Source: a virus
Reading direction: 5' to 3' (one strand)
DNA: 64,000 nucleotides
IMG/VR virus record: IMGVR_UViG_3300034063_000636
Location: 1 to 64,000 of that record
Under the pieces are notes generated by a model. It ran no database searches and was not told where the DNA came from. It was given only the letters and a program-made list of their open reading frames with translations. The translations under genes and the position numbers were made by a program. Below, one piece after another: positions 22,427-29,278 of this stretch (positions are counted from its first letter, which is position 1; each line of letters opens with the position of its first letter).

Positions 22427-22575
22427 GCACTGGCGGAAAGGGAAGCAAGCCACGCCCATTGAGTGTTCCGAGAAAAAAGTTCGATGAAAATTGGGACAGA
22501 ATCTTTAAGAAGGGGAACAATGCGAAAACTAGATCTTCACGGAGTTCGTCATCGCGAAGTGGATCTATTGGTTGA
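22423..22575 (+). CDS. Small basic phage protein, 50 aa
   Basis: Starts MSTGGKGSKPRPLSVPRKKF followed by DENWDRIFKKG, a pattern of a small conserved phage protein, then a Ser/Arg-rich tail (RSSRSSSSRSGS). The ATG overlaps the HNH stop (ATGA). It overlaps the Smr-like gene by 56 bases in another frame; the conserved N-terminal pattern supports it being real. Confidence 0.6.
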   Translation: MSTGGKGSKPRPLSVPRKKFDENWDRIFKKGNNAKTRSSRSSSSRSGSIG

Positions 22576-22732
22576 GAATTATATTTTTGAACATCAACGA
22601 GACTTTCCAGTCGAAATAATTTGCGGAAATAGTTCTAGGATGATGTCATTGGTAATGAGAGTCTTAAAGAGACTCGATTGTGAGATTGATAAAAGTTTGT
22701 ATGGAATTATAATTGTTAGAAAATTTAAATAA
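22520..22732 (+). CDS. Smr-domain-like protein, 70 aa
   Basis: KLDLHGVRHREVDLLVENYI followed by PVEIICGNSSRMMSLVMRVL fits a minimal Smr domain (DLHG motif, then a strand and the HGxG-like loop, here ICGNSS), found in MutS2 and small nucleases that nick DNA or RNA junctions. The second glycine motif is degenerate, so activity is uncertain. AAGAAGGGG precedes ATG 22520. Confidence 0.65.
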   Translation: MRKLDLHGVRHREVDLLVENYIFEHQRDFPVEIICGNSSRMMSLVMRVLKRLDCEIDKSLYGIIIVRKFK

Positions 22733-22733
22733 T

Positions 22734-22809
22734 TGCGGGGTAGACTAGCGGTCAAGTCACTGGACTCATAATCCAGTTTCCGTAGGTTCGAATCCTACCC
22801 CCGCTACCA
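22734..22809 (+). tRNA. tRNA-Met (CAU) or tRNA-Ile2
   Basis: Acceptor TGCGGGG/CCCCGCT with an unpaired U-U at 1:72, anticodon stem CTGGA/TCCAG with loop CTCATAA, T-loop TTCGAAT, encoded CCA. No GGG/CCC anticodon stem, so not an initiator. A lysidine-modified isoleucine tRNA is possible. Confidence 0.85.
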
Positions 22810-22822
22810 TTTTGGAGTGAGA

Positions 22823-23560
22823 ATGATTTCTGTAATTGTTCCAATTTGTTGGGGCTTTAAACCATTTGTCAATTTTCTCTCTAATCTAGTGGAGTTGCCT
22901 GTTGTTGGAGAAGTGATCTTAATTAACAACAACAGGCAACTAACACCTCATGATGAGGTGTTAGAACATAGCAAAGTAAAGCATCATATCATGGAGGAAA
23001 ACATATTTGTGAATCCTTCATGGAACATGGGTGCATCATTAGCAGAAAATGATTTATTGTGTATCTTGAGCGATGATGTTCTAGTTGATTTGCGAGCATT
23101 CTTTGAAGCCGATAAATTTGTGACTAAAGAAGTTGGTGCACTTGGTATTGAAATACATCATGAGTATTTCAGAGCATTAAATTCTCAATATGAATATGTC
23201 ACGAATATTCAAAACATAATGATCTCTGGTGATATACAAATTACAGAACATCCTGTGCGTAGTGTGCCAGTTGCTGCAGGATCTCTATTCTTCATACACA
23301 AAGAAAATTGGATTGACATTCCAGAATCATTTAAAATATACTTTGGTGATACATGGACGTTTGATATTCAGCGACTGCTTGGTAGAAAGAACTATGCGAT
23401 GAAAAACGTTTTCTACCATACTCCATGGAATGCAGCATCTAAAATTGGAGTTAGTTCAGAGTATCAGCAAACAGAAGAATATAAACAAAACGAATCATTT
23501 GATAACTACCATAAGTTCATTTCAAATTTTATAGAAGAGAATAACATTCAAACATTATGA
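22823..23560 (+). CDS. Glycosyltransferase, GT-A fold (GT2-like)
   Basis: Begins MISVIVPICWGFKPFVNFLS, the nucleotide-binding strand of GT2-type enzymes. ILINNN follows, and LLCILSDDVLVD gives the DXD-like metal site near residue 90. The later part (FIHKENW...YFGDTWTFDIQRLL) is typical acceptor-side GT2 sequence. TTTGGAG precedes ATG 22823. It pairs with the GT-B enzyme that overlaps its 3' end. The acceptor (surface glycan, protein or DNA) cannot be read. The coding sequence contains two adjacent perfect inverted repeats at 22893-22964. Confidence 0.8.
   Translation: MISVIVPICWGFKPFVNFLSNLVELPVVGEVILINNNRQLTPHDEVLEHSKVKHHIMEENIFVNPSWNMGASLAENDLLCILSDDVLVDLRAFFEADKFVTKEVGALGIEIHHEYFRALNSQYEYVTNIQNIMISGDIQITEHPVRSVPVAAGSLFFIHKENWIDIPESFKIYFGDTWTFDIQRLLGRKNYAMKNVFYHTPWNAASKIGVSSEYQQTEEYKQNESFDNYHKFISNFIEENNIQTL
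22893..22964 (+). repeat. Two adjacent perfect inverted repeats inside the GT gene
   Basis: A 15 bp arm pair (22893-22907 with 22927-22941, loop 19) abuts a 12 bp arm pair (22940-22951 with 22953-22964) separated by one base. Both are perfect and lie within coding sequence. Confidence 0.9.
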
Positions 23561-24552
23561 AAATACTATTTCACTGTGAGCAGTTAAACTATCGCGGCAC
23601 AACCAATTCTGTTTGTGATTATGCTTTGTACAATCAAGAAGTTCTTGGCAACGAAAGTGTAATTGTTTATAGTTCTAAGAGCCCAGAGGGATTAGACACA
23701 GGATCTGTTCCTTCTGTTGTAAACAAGTTTGCCAGTAAATTTAAACTGCTACAATATGATTCGAATGATCATCTAAACGATATTGCATCCAATTATGATT
23801 TCTGTTACAGTCAAAGAGCAGGAACCATAGTTGATATGGGTGGTATCACGCTGCCTGTTATAACATCGACAAAATTCGGAGTGCATTGCGTCTTTCAATA
23901 CTACAACCCACATGGCGATGTATATGCTTACATTTCTGAGTGGCTTGCTAAGAATGTTTCAATAACTTATAATGCTCCATTGCATCCGTTTGTTCCATAC
24001 ATTGTTGATCTGCCAAAGCCAACATACAACATTCGAGAGGCAATTGGGATTCCAAAGAACAAACTAGTTTTCGGAAGGCATGGTGGCAATAATACATTTG
24101 ACATTCCCTTTGTCAAACAAGTCATTGCGCGCATTGTGAGTGAAAGAGATGATATTGTATTCTTGTTTATGAATACTGAAAAGTTTATGGATCATCCGAA
24201 TGTTATATTCATCAATCCGATCTTTGATCGAAATATGATTTCAAATTTTGTTTCTGCCTGCGATGCCATGCTTCATGGAAGAAATCTTGGAGAATCATTT
24301 GGACTGGCAATTGCTGAATTCTTATATCACAACAAACCAGTTCTTGCATGGGAAGGTGGCTTTGATCGCAATCATGTCAACTGGTTGAGCAATTATGATT
24401 TGCTCTATAAAGATGAATCCGATTTGTATGCAAAGATCGTCAACTTCAGAGAAAGAGACAAGACGGTCGACTATTCTAAAATCGTCGAGCAGTTCACCCC
24501 AGCAAACGTCATGAGAGTCTTCCATGATGTATTCTTGTCATCGAACCGATAG
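23557..24552 (+). CDS. Glycosyltransferase, GT-B fold (GT4-like)
   Basis: A 331-residue protein. The N-terminal half (MKILFHCEQLNYRGTTNSVC) is the acceptor-side Rossmann domain. The C-terminal half has the donor-site pattern: KNKLVFGRHGGNNTFD, ILFLF-like strand VFLFMNTEKF, and ESFGLAIAEFLYHNKPVLAW with its E(x7)E-type motif. It overlaps the GT2-like gene by ATGA, so the two are made together and probably act on the same glycan. UDP-xylose or UDP-glucuronate made by phage enzymes are plausible donors. Confidence 0.8.
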   Translation: MKILFHCEQLNYRGTTNSVCDYALYNQEVLGNESVIVYSSKSPEGLDTGSVPSVVNKFASKFKLLQYDSNDHLNDIASNYDFCYSQRAGTIVDMGGITLPVITSTKFGVHCVFQYYNPHGDVYAYISEWLAKNVSITYNAPLHPFVPYIVDLPKPTYNIREAIGIPKNKLVFGRHGGNNTFDIPFVKQVIARIVSERDDIVFLFMNTEKFMDHPNVIFINPIFDRNMISNFVSACDAMLHGRNLGESFGLAIAEFLYHNKPVLAWEGGFDRNHVNWLSNYDLLYKDESDLYAKIVNFRERDKTVDYSKIVEQFTPANVMRVFHDVFLSSNR

Positions 24553-24645
24553 GCTATCTGAGCCGTTTTCTCTTCCTACCCCAACCCTATCCCTTCCCTC
24601 GGAGGTCGCCGCTCTCCGAGGCTCTCGCTCGGCGAGAGGAGAGAC
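24553..24645 (+). terminator. GC-rich double hairpin
   Basis: CCTCGGAG/CTCCGAGG (24597-24621) is followed by CTCTCGC-TCG-GCGAGAG (24622-24638). No T run. It is placed between the glycosyltransferase operon and a module promoter. Confidence 0.5.
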
Positions 24646-24764
24646 GTAAGTTATTGATTTTATTCAGGTTTTTTACACAAAACCACGTGGGTTTTTCACA
24701 CTCGTAAGTTATTGATTTTATTCGGGTTTTTAAACTTGCCTTTTTCACTCATTTCAGCGACAAT
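24646..24764 (+). promoter_or_regulatory. Duplicated module promoter
   Basis: Two copies of GTAAGTTATTGATTTTATT lie at about 24646 and 24704. Only the second is followed by a full promoter: TTGATT (24712-24717), -35 TTGCCT (24736-24741), a 17 bp spacer TTTTCACTCATTTCAGC and GACAAT (24759-24764), six bases before an ATG at 24771. The first copy has no matching -35/-10 and looks like a remnant or extra upstream element. Confidence 0.7.
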
Positions 24765-24815
24765 AGTCTTATGGGATGGGAAATTGGTCCCCCCGATATA
24801 GGAAGGAATATTATT

Positions 24816-25190
24816 ATGGGTTTCACTCTAAATCAAATGAAGGCGAATCTGGCTCGTGAGCGTCAGGTTGTGAAGGATATGATCTCTGCGATGAAAGAGA
24901 CTCGCAAGGCGATCAAGGTATCGCGACAGATGCAGAGTGCTCTCCGCGCTGAGATTCGCCGCGAGATGCAGATTAATCGCGTCGTGAAGGAAGATCATCG
25001 TCGGGCTGTGAAGGAAGCACGTGCGGCGAAGCGAGCCGAGAAGGTTGCTGCTCGTATCGCGAAAGCGGAGGCTCGTCTTCAGGCTCTGCGCGATAAGGCA
25101 AACGCGCCGAAGCAGATCCGCAAGAATTATCGCAAAGCCAGCCCTGTGAAGGTTTGGTCGGCGGAAGAAATTGCTGCGCTGAATGCGTAA
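24816..25190 (+). CDS. Basic Ala/Lys/Arg-rich helical protein, 124 aa
   Basis: Long helices rich in Arg, Lys and Ala (KEARAAKRAEKVAARIAKAE) suggest nucleic-acid binding, like histone-like or phage chromatin proteins. ATG 24816 has a strong GGAAGGA site eight bases upstream. An in-frame ATG at 24771 lies at the expected transcription start and could give a 15-residue longer leaderless form. No family recognised. Confidence 0.65.
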   Translation: MGFTLNQMKANLARERQVVKDMISAMKETRKAIKVSRQMQSALRAEIRREMQINRVVKEDHRRAVKEARAAKRAEKVAARIAKAEARLQALRDKANAPKQIRKNYRKASPVKVWSAEEIAALNA

Positions 25191-25202
25191 GTGGTTGATG
25201 GA

Positions 25203-25230
25203 GCAGGGGATTTTCCCCTGCTTTACTTTT
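25203..25230 (+). terminator. Rho-independent terminator
   Basis: GCAGGGGA, loop TTT, TCCCCTGC, then TTTACTTTT. Confidence 0.75.
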
Positions 25231-25250
25231 GCGATTGTTTATAGTATGAT
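25222..25250 (+). promoter_or_regulatory. Promoter TTTACT-17-TATGAT
   Basis: TTTACT (25222-25227), a 17 bp spacer and TATGAT (25245-25250), immediately after the terminator stem. It serves the gene at 25292 with a leader of about 35 bases. Confidence 0.5.
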
Positions 25251-25291
25251 TGTTATTGTCCGTTGTTAATTTGTTATGGAGTTTTTATATT

Positions 25292-25711
25292 ATGGCTAAT
25301 CCTACTCGTAAGATGATTGAAGTGTATGAGATGTTGAAGGACGGCAAGCCGCTGAAGTTTGACACTCTTGTTTCCCGACTCGGCTGTAAGCCTGTGACTG
25401 CGATGGTCTTGATCTGTGCATTGAAGCGTGACTGCAATGCCGATATTGAGACGATCCGCGATGGTCGTAAGGTTGACTCGTATCAGTTGCATAATGCTGC
25501 TGCTATTGCGAGCAAGATGGTCGGTAAGGCAAAGGCAACCAAGGCACCGAAGGCTGCGAAGGTTGCTGTGCTGAAAACCAAGACCACTGTGACTCGTAAG
25601 TCAAAGGTCGCCGCCGATGAGGTTCCGACTGTAGACGTTGAGGAAGTTGGTGATGATGAACTTGCCTCGTTGAAGGCTGAGTTGGGTCTGAGCGATTCTT
25701 ACTCTGAGTGA
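25292..25711 (+). CDS. Winged-helix-like DNA-binding protein with basic tail
   Basis: Residues 1-70 (RKMIEVYEMLKDGKPLKFDT then LVSRLGCKPVTAMVLICALK) look like a small winged helix. Residues 75-115 are a Lys/Ala/Thr-rich tail (GKAKATKAPKAAKVAVLKTK), and the last 25 are acidic. The layout suits a nucleoid-type or transcription-modulating protein. ATG 25292 follows ATGGAG and an AT tract; an upstream in-frame start lacks support. It ends in a strong UUCG terminator. Confidence 0.65.
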   Translation: MANPTRKMIEVYEMLKDGKPLKFDTLVSRLGCKPVTAMVLICALKRDCNADIETIRDGRKVDSYQLHNAAAIASKMVGKAKATKAPKAAKVAVLKTKTTVTRKSKVAADEVPTVDVEEVGDDELASLKAELGLSDSYSE

Positions 25712-25724
25712 GAGTCGCGCTAAC

Positions 25725-25753
25725 AAAGTGGGGACTTCGGTCCCCACTTTTTT
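25725..25753 (+). terminator. Rho-independent terminator with UUCG loop
   Basis: AAAGTGGGGAC, loop TTCG, GTCCCCACTTT, then T run: an 11 bp version of the repeated terminator. Confidence 0.92.
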
Positions 25754-25766
25754 CTACAGGTGAAAT

Positions 25767-26018
25767 ATGAGCAAAATTACGACTAGTGATGATGAGTTGC
25801 TTGCTATTGAAATGTCATATGGCGAGTTGACTCGAAGATTCGCAGAAGAAGGCATCAATCCATTTGCCTGTGCTGCTGTGATGACCAAGTTAGCATTCAT
25901 GATCTACAAGACTTCATTGAATGCTGAAGATTATGATACAATGATCAATGAAATCTCTGACAATCGAGATAAGATCAAGTCTTTTACAGAATATGGAAGT
26001 TCAGGAAGATTGAACTGA
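25767..26018 (+). CDS. Conserved small phage protein, 83 aa
   Basis: A helical protein starting MSKITTSDDELLAIEMSYGE. GINPFACAAVMTKLAFMIYK followed by a TSLNAEDYDTMINEI segment resembles an uncharacterised T4-like phage protein. It overlaps the next gene by ATGA. Confidence 0.6.
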   Translation: MSKITTSDDELLAIEMSYGELTRRFAEEGINPFACAAVMTKLAFMIYKTSLNAEDYDTMINEISDNRDKIKSFTEYGSSGRLN

Positions 26019-26545
26019 TGATCATTTTCATCATTACAATCACTCTTGCTTGGTGGTTGACTAAAATGTTCTGGGGTGACAAAGTCGGAAAGTATAGTTT
26101 GTTTCTATATGTTCCAATTGGATTGTTTGGTGCATTTTTAAGTCTTGCCGATGAGAGTGGTAGTGAATTATTCAGTCTCGGATTTGCACTATCATTAATC
26201 TTTGCGTTCTGCTTTGTTGCGATTAATGTTCTTGCATTAATCATTATTGCATTTCGTAAAATGGACTGGTCTAATCCCGAACATCAACGAGCATTTTTGC
26301 AAGGATTGTTTGGTGCCTTTTCGAAAGGTGGTGGTTCATCTTCTTACTCCAGTGATGGTTATGGTTCATATGTGATACAATATCGTCGTCATGGTAGTTG
26401 GATCGATGGTCCTGGATCAAACAACGAAAGTGTTGCTGAGTCCATGTTCGATAATTTCCTTTCCAACGACTCTCGTTCAGAAAATCGCTGCCGTCTGGTT
26501 TACAAAGTCAACGGTCGTGTTAAAAGAGTATTGAGTACAAACTAA
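26018..26545 (+). CDS. Membrane protein with Gly/Ser-rich linker, 175 aa
   Basis: Three membrane segments fit residues about 1-17, 24-41 and 50-77 (FSLGFALSLIFAFCFVAINV). A Gly/Ser/Tyr-rich linker (GGGSSSYSSDGYGSYV) and a basic C-terminal domain follow, likely cytoplasmic. It is coupled to neighbours by overlaps. Unknown role; a host-takeover membrane protein is a guess. Confidence 0.6.
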   Translation: MIIFIITITLAWWLTKMFWGDKVGKYSLFLYVPIGLFGAFLSLADESGSELFSLGFALSLIFAFCFVAINVLALIIIAFRKMDWSNPEHQRAFLQGLFGAFSKGGGSSSYSSDGYGSYVIQYRRHGSWIDGPGSNNESVAESMFDNFLSNDSRSENRCRLVYKVNGRVKRVLSTN

Positions 26546-26748
26546 TGAACATCACAAAGATCATAATGTCGTTAGAACCAAAACAACAAACCTTTATCAA
26601 TCGAAAATCTAACTTAACGTTACAAAATCATTTGAGCACGATTCGTTCTATCGCCCATCACATGACCAATAGAAAATTTAGAATCAACAAAATCTCACCA
26701 AGCATCTACACAAATAAGTGTGGTGCATTAATCACTCGAGTCAAATAA
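26545..26748 (+). CDS. Hypothetical basic protein, 67 aa
   Basis: Starts MNITKIIMSLEPKQQTFINR; rich in Asn, His, Lys and Arg. Stop/start overlaps on both sides support translation. Unrecognised. Confidence 0.5.
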   Translation: MNITKIIMSLEPKQQTFINRKSNLTLQNHLSTIRSIAHHMTNRKFRINKISPSIYTNKCGALITRVK

Positions 26749-27011
26749 TGAAACGTCAATGGCGTCTTGCCGATAAAAACAATCATTACTATCATCAATC
26801 GCATAATGGATTAATTGTAGGTCATGCGTACAATGTTGTTCATACGATTGTTTGGGGTGCCAAGATTCCAATCAATGCTGCTGAGGAATTGATCCTTGGT
26901 CAGTACGTTGAACTTGAATACGCCAAACGTGCAATTGAAGAATATTGGGAAGATAAAGATAGAACTTTAGAGGTGCCACATGAACATCTTCTACCTGGAT
27001 ACGGATCATAA
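26748..27011 (+). CDS. Hypothetical protein, 87 aa
   Basis: MKRQWRLADKNNHYYHQSHN leads to a helical IPINAAEELILGQYVELEYA region. ATG 26748 overlaps the previous TAA. The C-terminus overlaps the next gene by 32 bases. Possibly conserved among T4-like phages; function unknown. Confidence 0.58.
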   Translation: MKRQWRLADKNNHYYHQSHNGLIVGHAYNVVHTIVWGAKIPINAAEELILGQYVELEYAKRAIEEYWEDKDRTLEVPHEHLLPGYGS

Positions 27012-27528
27012 AACCTGCGCGCAACATCATTGCGACAAACATGTTGTCAAGATGATTGTTGAGTATGCGCAATTGCTTTCAACAGCACATCGTATTCTAG
27101 ATGGCAATCATTATTTCGACAAAAGCAAAAACAATCGCAAGATTCATCGCTGGAAGTTAGATCAGTATCGCGAAGATACGATGTATCATGCAGTGAGTTG
27201 GAATCATCCTTCTGCTATTTGGGTTCGTGAGTCTTTCGATCACTACCAGTGGCTCTGGAATATGGCTTCTGAACTCTGTCAGGAATATCGCCACCGCTAT
27301 GGCGGCGCGAATGATAAGCAGCACAAGTCGTCGTTGGTCATTCAGAAACTCAGTTTCGCTCCTGACAATATTCCTCGAACGGGTATATTCTCTGAGCCTC
27401 CGCAAGCCATGCCAGAGGATGTGAAGGTTCCTGGGAACTCGATCGCTGCTTATCATAACTATTATCGAGTCTACAAGAAACGTTTTGCTCGATGGACGAA
27501 TCGTGAGGTGCCTTCCTGGTATAAATAA
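26980..27528 (+). CDS. Conserved His-rich phage protein, 182 aa
   Basis: MNIFYLDTDHKTCAQHHCDK followed by HVVKMIVEYAQLLSTAHRIL is a highly conserved-looking N-terminus seen in T4-like and other phages. Many His, Cys and Trp residues (SWNHPSAIWVRES) suggest metal binding or an enzyme active site. No function that I can name with confidence. Its stop lies within a TATAAATA late-like box for the next gene. Confidence 0.68.
   Translation: MNIFYLDTDHKTCAQHHCDKHVVKMIVEYAQLLSTAHRILDGNHYFDKSKNNRKIHRWKLDQYREDTMYHAVSWNHPSAIWVRESFDHYQWLWNMASELCQEYRHRYGGANDKQHKSSLVIQKLSFAPDNIPRTGIFSEPPQAMPEDVKVPGNSIAAYHNYYRVYKKRFARWTNREVPSWYK
27520..27527 (+). promoter_or_regulatory. T4 late promoter box TATAAATA
   Basis: An exact TATAAATA overlapping the end of the preceding gene. 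With T4 spacing transcription would start at about 27533, the A of the next ATG. Confidence 0.45.
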
Positions 27529-27532
27529 AGGT

Positions 27533-28147
27533 ATGCTAGATTTTTATACCTTTTTACTGGAAGAGAAAAGTCAAGGTCGCGGACTCCATGTCTTTGACGT
27601 GGACGATACGCTGTTTCACACCACAGCAAAGATTCGCGTAATGAAGGACAATAAGGTCGTTCAGTCTCTCTCAAACTCCGAATATAACACACACAAACTT
27701 CCTCCAGGTCACCAGTACGATTACTCGGAGTTTCGTTCTGCAGAGAAGTTCGATACTGAATCGAAACCGAATCAGCGCATGCTCGAAAAGATGCGTCGCC
27801 TCCATGATCGCACGAAAGAAACTGGCGGCAAAGTGATTATTAACACCGCTCGAGCAGACTTCGATGACAAAGATCGTTTCCTAGATGCCTTTAGAAAACA
27901 AAAGGTAGACATCGATAACATTCATGTCTATCGCGCAGGCAACAAAGGCGAAGGAACAGTTGCGCAAAAGAAAACAGATATTATTCGAAATCAATTGTCA
28001 AACGGAGACTTTACTCATGTAAGCCTTCATGATGACAGCGAAGAAAATTTAAACCATTTTCTTGCTCTTAAGAATGAATTTCCAAACGTGAAGTTTGTTG
28101 CTCATCATGTCAAGCCAGATGGGAAGTCAAAAAGATATAGTGGGTGA
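27533..28147 (+). CDS. HAD-superfamily phosphatase
   Basis: LHVFDVDDTLFHTTAKIRV carries the DxDxT nucleophile motif. KVIINTARADFDDK is motif II/III-like, and HVSLHDDSEENL supplies the metal-binding acids. This arrangement matches phage HAD proteins related to the polynucleotide-kinase 3'-phosphatase domain, so nucleic-acid end repair is possible. ATG 27533 follows AAGG; the frame is open upstream into the previous gene. Length 204. Confidence 0.75.
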   Translation: MLDFYTFLLEEKSQGRGLHVFDVDDTLFHTTAKIRVMKDNKVVQSLSNSEYNTHKLPPGHQYDYSEFRSAEKFDTESKPNQRMLEKMRRLHDRTKETGGKVIINTARADFDDKDRFLDAFRKQKVDIDNIHVYRAGNKGEGTVAQKKTDIIRNQLSNGDFTHVSLHDDSEENLNHFLALKNEFPNVKFVAHHVKPDGKSKRYSG

Positions 28148-28150
28148 GTT

Positions 28151-28462
28151 ATGCCAATTTATGAGTTTTTGAATACGAAAACAAAAGCGATCGAAGAACA
28201 TACGATGTCAATTACTGCCTATGATTCATTCAAGGCAGAGAATCCGCACCTAGAAAGATATTACAGTGAAGCACCACTATTCAGTTACAGTGGCACTGGT
28301 GATATGGCTGGAAAGAAAACAGATAATACTTGGAAAGAAGTCATGCACAAAATTGCTGAACAGAATCCAATCAGCCCACTTGCAGATAAAGTTTTGAAGA
28401 AGAAAACAAAACAAATTAAGACAGAGCAGGTTCTAAAGAAACATAAAGTATTGGGGGGATAA
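28151..28462 (+). CDS. FmdB-like conserved phage protein, 103 aa
   Basis: The MPIYEFLNTKTKAIEEHTMS start resembles FmdB-type zinc-ribbon proteins, but the cysteines are absent. ENPHLERYYSEAPLF and NTWKEVMHKIAEQNPISPLA are typical of a conserved T4-like phage protein that lies next to phoH. It ends two bases before the phoH start. Function unknown. Confidence 0.68.
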   Translation: MPIYEFLNTKTKAIEEHTMSITAYDSFKAENPHLERYYSEAPLFSYSGTGDMAGKKTDNTWKEVMHKIAEQNPISPLADKVLKKKTKQIKTEQVLKKHKVLGG

Positions 28463-28464
28463 TT

Positions 28465-29220
28465 TTGTCTAAGAAGAAAAATGGAAACTCAAACAGTTAC
28501 ATAGAAATCACTTCAGAGGTTACTGAGAAGAAACCGCCGCGAATCAAAGCAGCGGAATTAAAAAAGTTCGAACCACTCACACCAAATCAAGCAAAGTTTT
28601 TCGAGGCATATGCTCGTGGAGATTACTTCACGATGCTCTGTGGTTCAGCAGGTACTGGTAAATCATTCATTGCCTGTTATAAAGCCATTGAAGAAGTCCT
28701 CGATCGTTCGTCACCATTTCATCGCATCGTGATTGTACGTTCTGCTGTTCAGTCTCGTGATCTTGGTTTTACTCCAGGATCCGTAGAAGAAAAGATGAGT
28801 CTGTATGAACAACCTTATATGCAGATCTGTCATACGTTGTTCGGTCGTCGTGATGCATATGACGCAATGAAAGAATGTGGTCGTATTGAATTCATCTCTA
28901 CTAGTTTCATTCGCGGTATGAGTTTCGATGATGCTGTCATCATCGTCGACGAATGTCAGAATATGACTTGGGAAGAATTGACGACAATTATGACTCGAGT
29001 TGGTCATCGTTCGAAGATTATCTTCTGTGGTGATTACAAACAAACAGATCTTTATCGCAATACCAAAGACAAGAGTGGACTTCGAAAGTTCCACGAAGTT
29101 GCCAAGACTATGAACTCGTTTACGAATATCGAATTCACAACAGAAGATATCGTTCGCAGTAGTCTTGTCAAAGACTTCTTGATTGCTGTTGAGAAATATG
29201 AAAAGCAAGAAAATACTTGA
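28465..29220 (+). CDS. phoH: PhoH-like ATPase
   Basis: A P-loop ATPase of the PhoH family, common in marine phages; likely an RNA/DNA helicase-like or RNA-metabolism enzyme. Walker A is GSAGTGKSF near residue 60; Walker B is VIIVDECQNMTW. RIVIVRSAVQSRDLGFTPGS and CGDYKQTDLY are family motifs. Length 251 is usual. The start is TTG 28465 after GGGGGGAT; no in-frame ATG fits. It overlaps the promoter of the nuclease gene at its 3' end. Confidence 0.9.
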   Translation: MSKKKNGNSNSYIEITSEVTEKKPPRIKAAELKKFEPLTPNQAKFFEAYARGDYFTMLCGSAGTGKSFIACYKAIEEVLDRSSPFHRIVIVRSAVQSRDLGFTPGSVEEKMSLYEQPYMQICHTLFGRRDAYDAMKECGRIEFISTSFIRGMSFDDAVIIVDECQNMTWEELTTIMTRVGHRSKIIFCGDYKQTDLYRNTKDKSGLRKFHEVAKTMNSFTNIEFTTEDIVRSSLVKDFLIAVEKYEKQENT

Positions 29221-29245
29221 CTTTTACTTGACTTTGTTATACAAT
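29217..29245 (+). promoter_or_regulatory. Strong sigma70-type promoter
   Basis: TTGACT (29217-29222), a 17 bp spacer and TACAAT (29240-29245), with a leader of about 27 bases to ATG 29279. Confidence 0.62.
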
Positions 29246-29278
29246 AGACTATGTCGGTCATGATAGAGATACTTTATA

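Noticed and set aside
22734-22809. Initiator tRNA-fMet because of the 1:72 mismatch and CAU anticodon
   Set aside because: The anticodon stem lacks the three G-C pairs required for initiation; elongator Met or Ile2 fits better.
28711-29208. 165-codon - strand frame opposite phoH
   Set aside because: phoH on the + strand has Walker motifs; the opposite frame has no family pattern or ribosome site.
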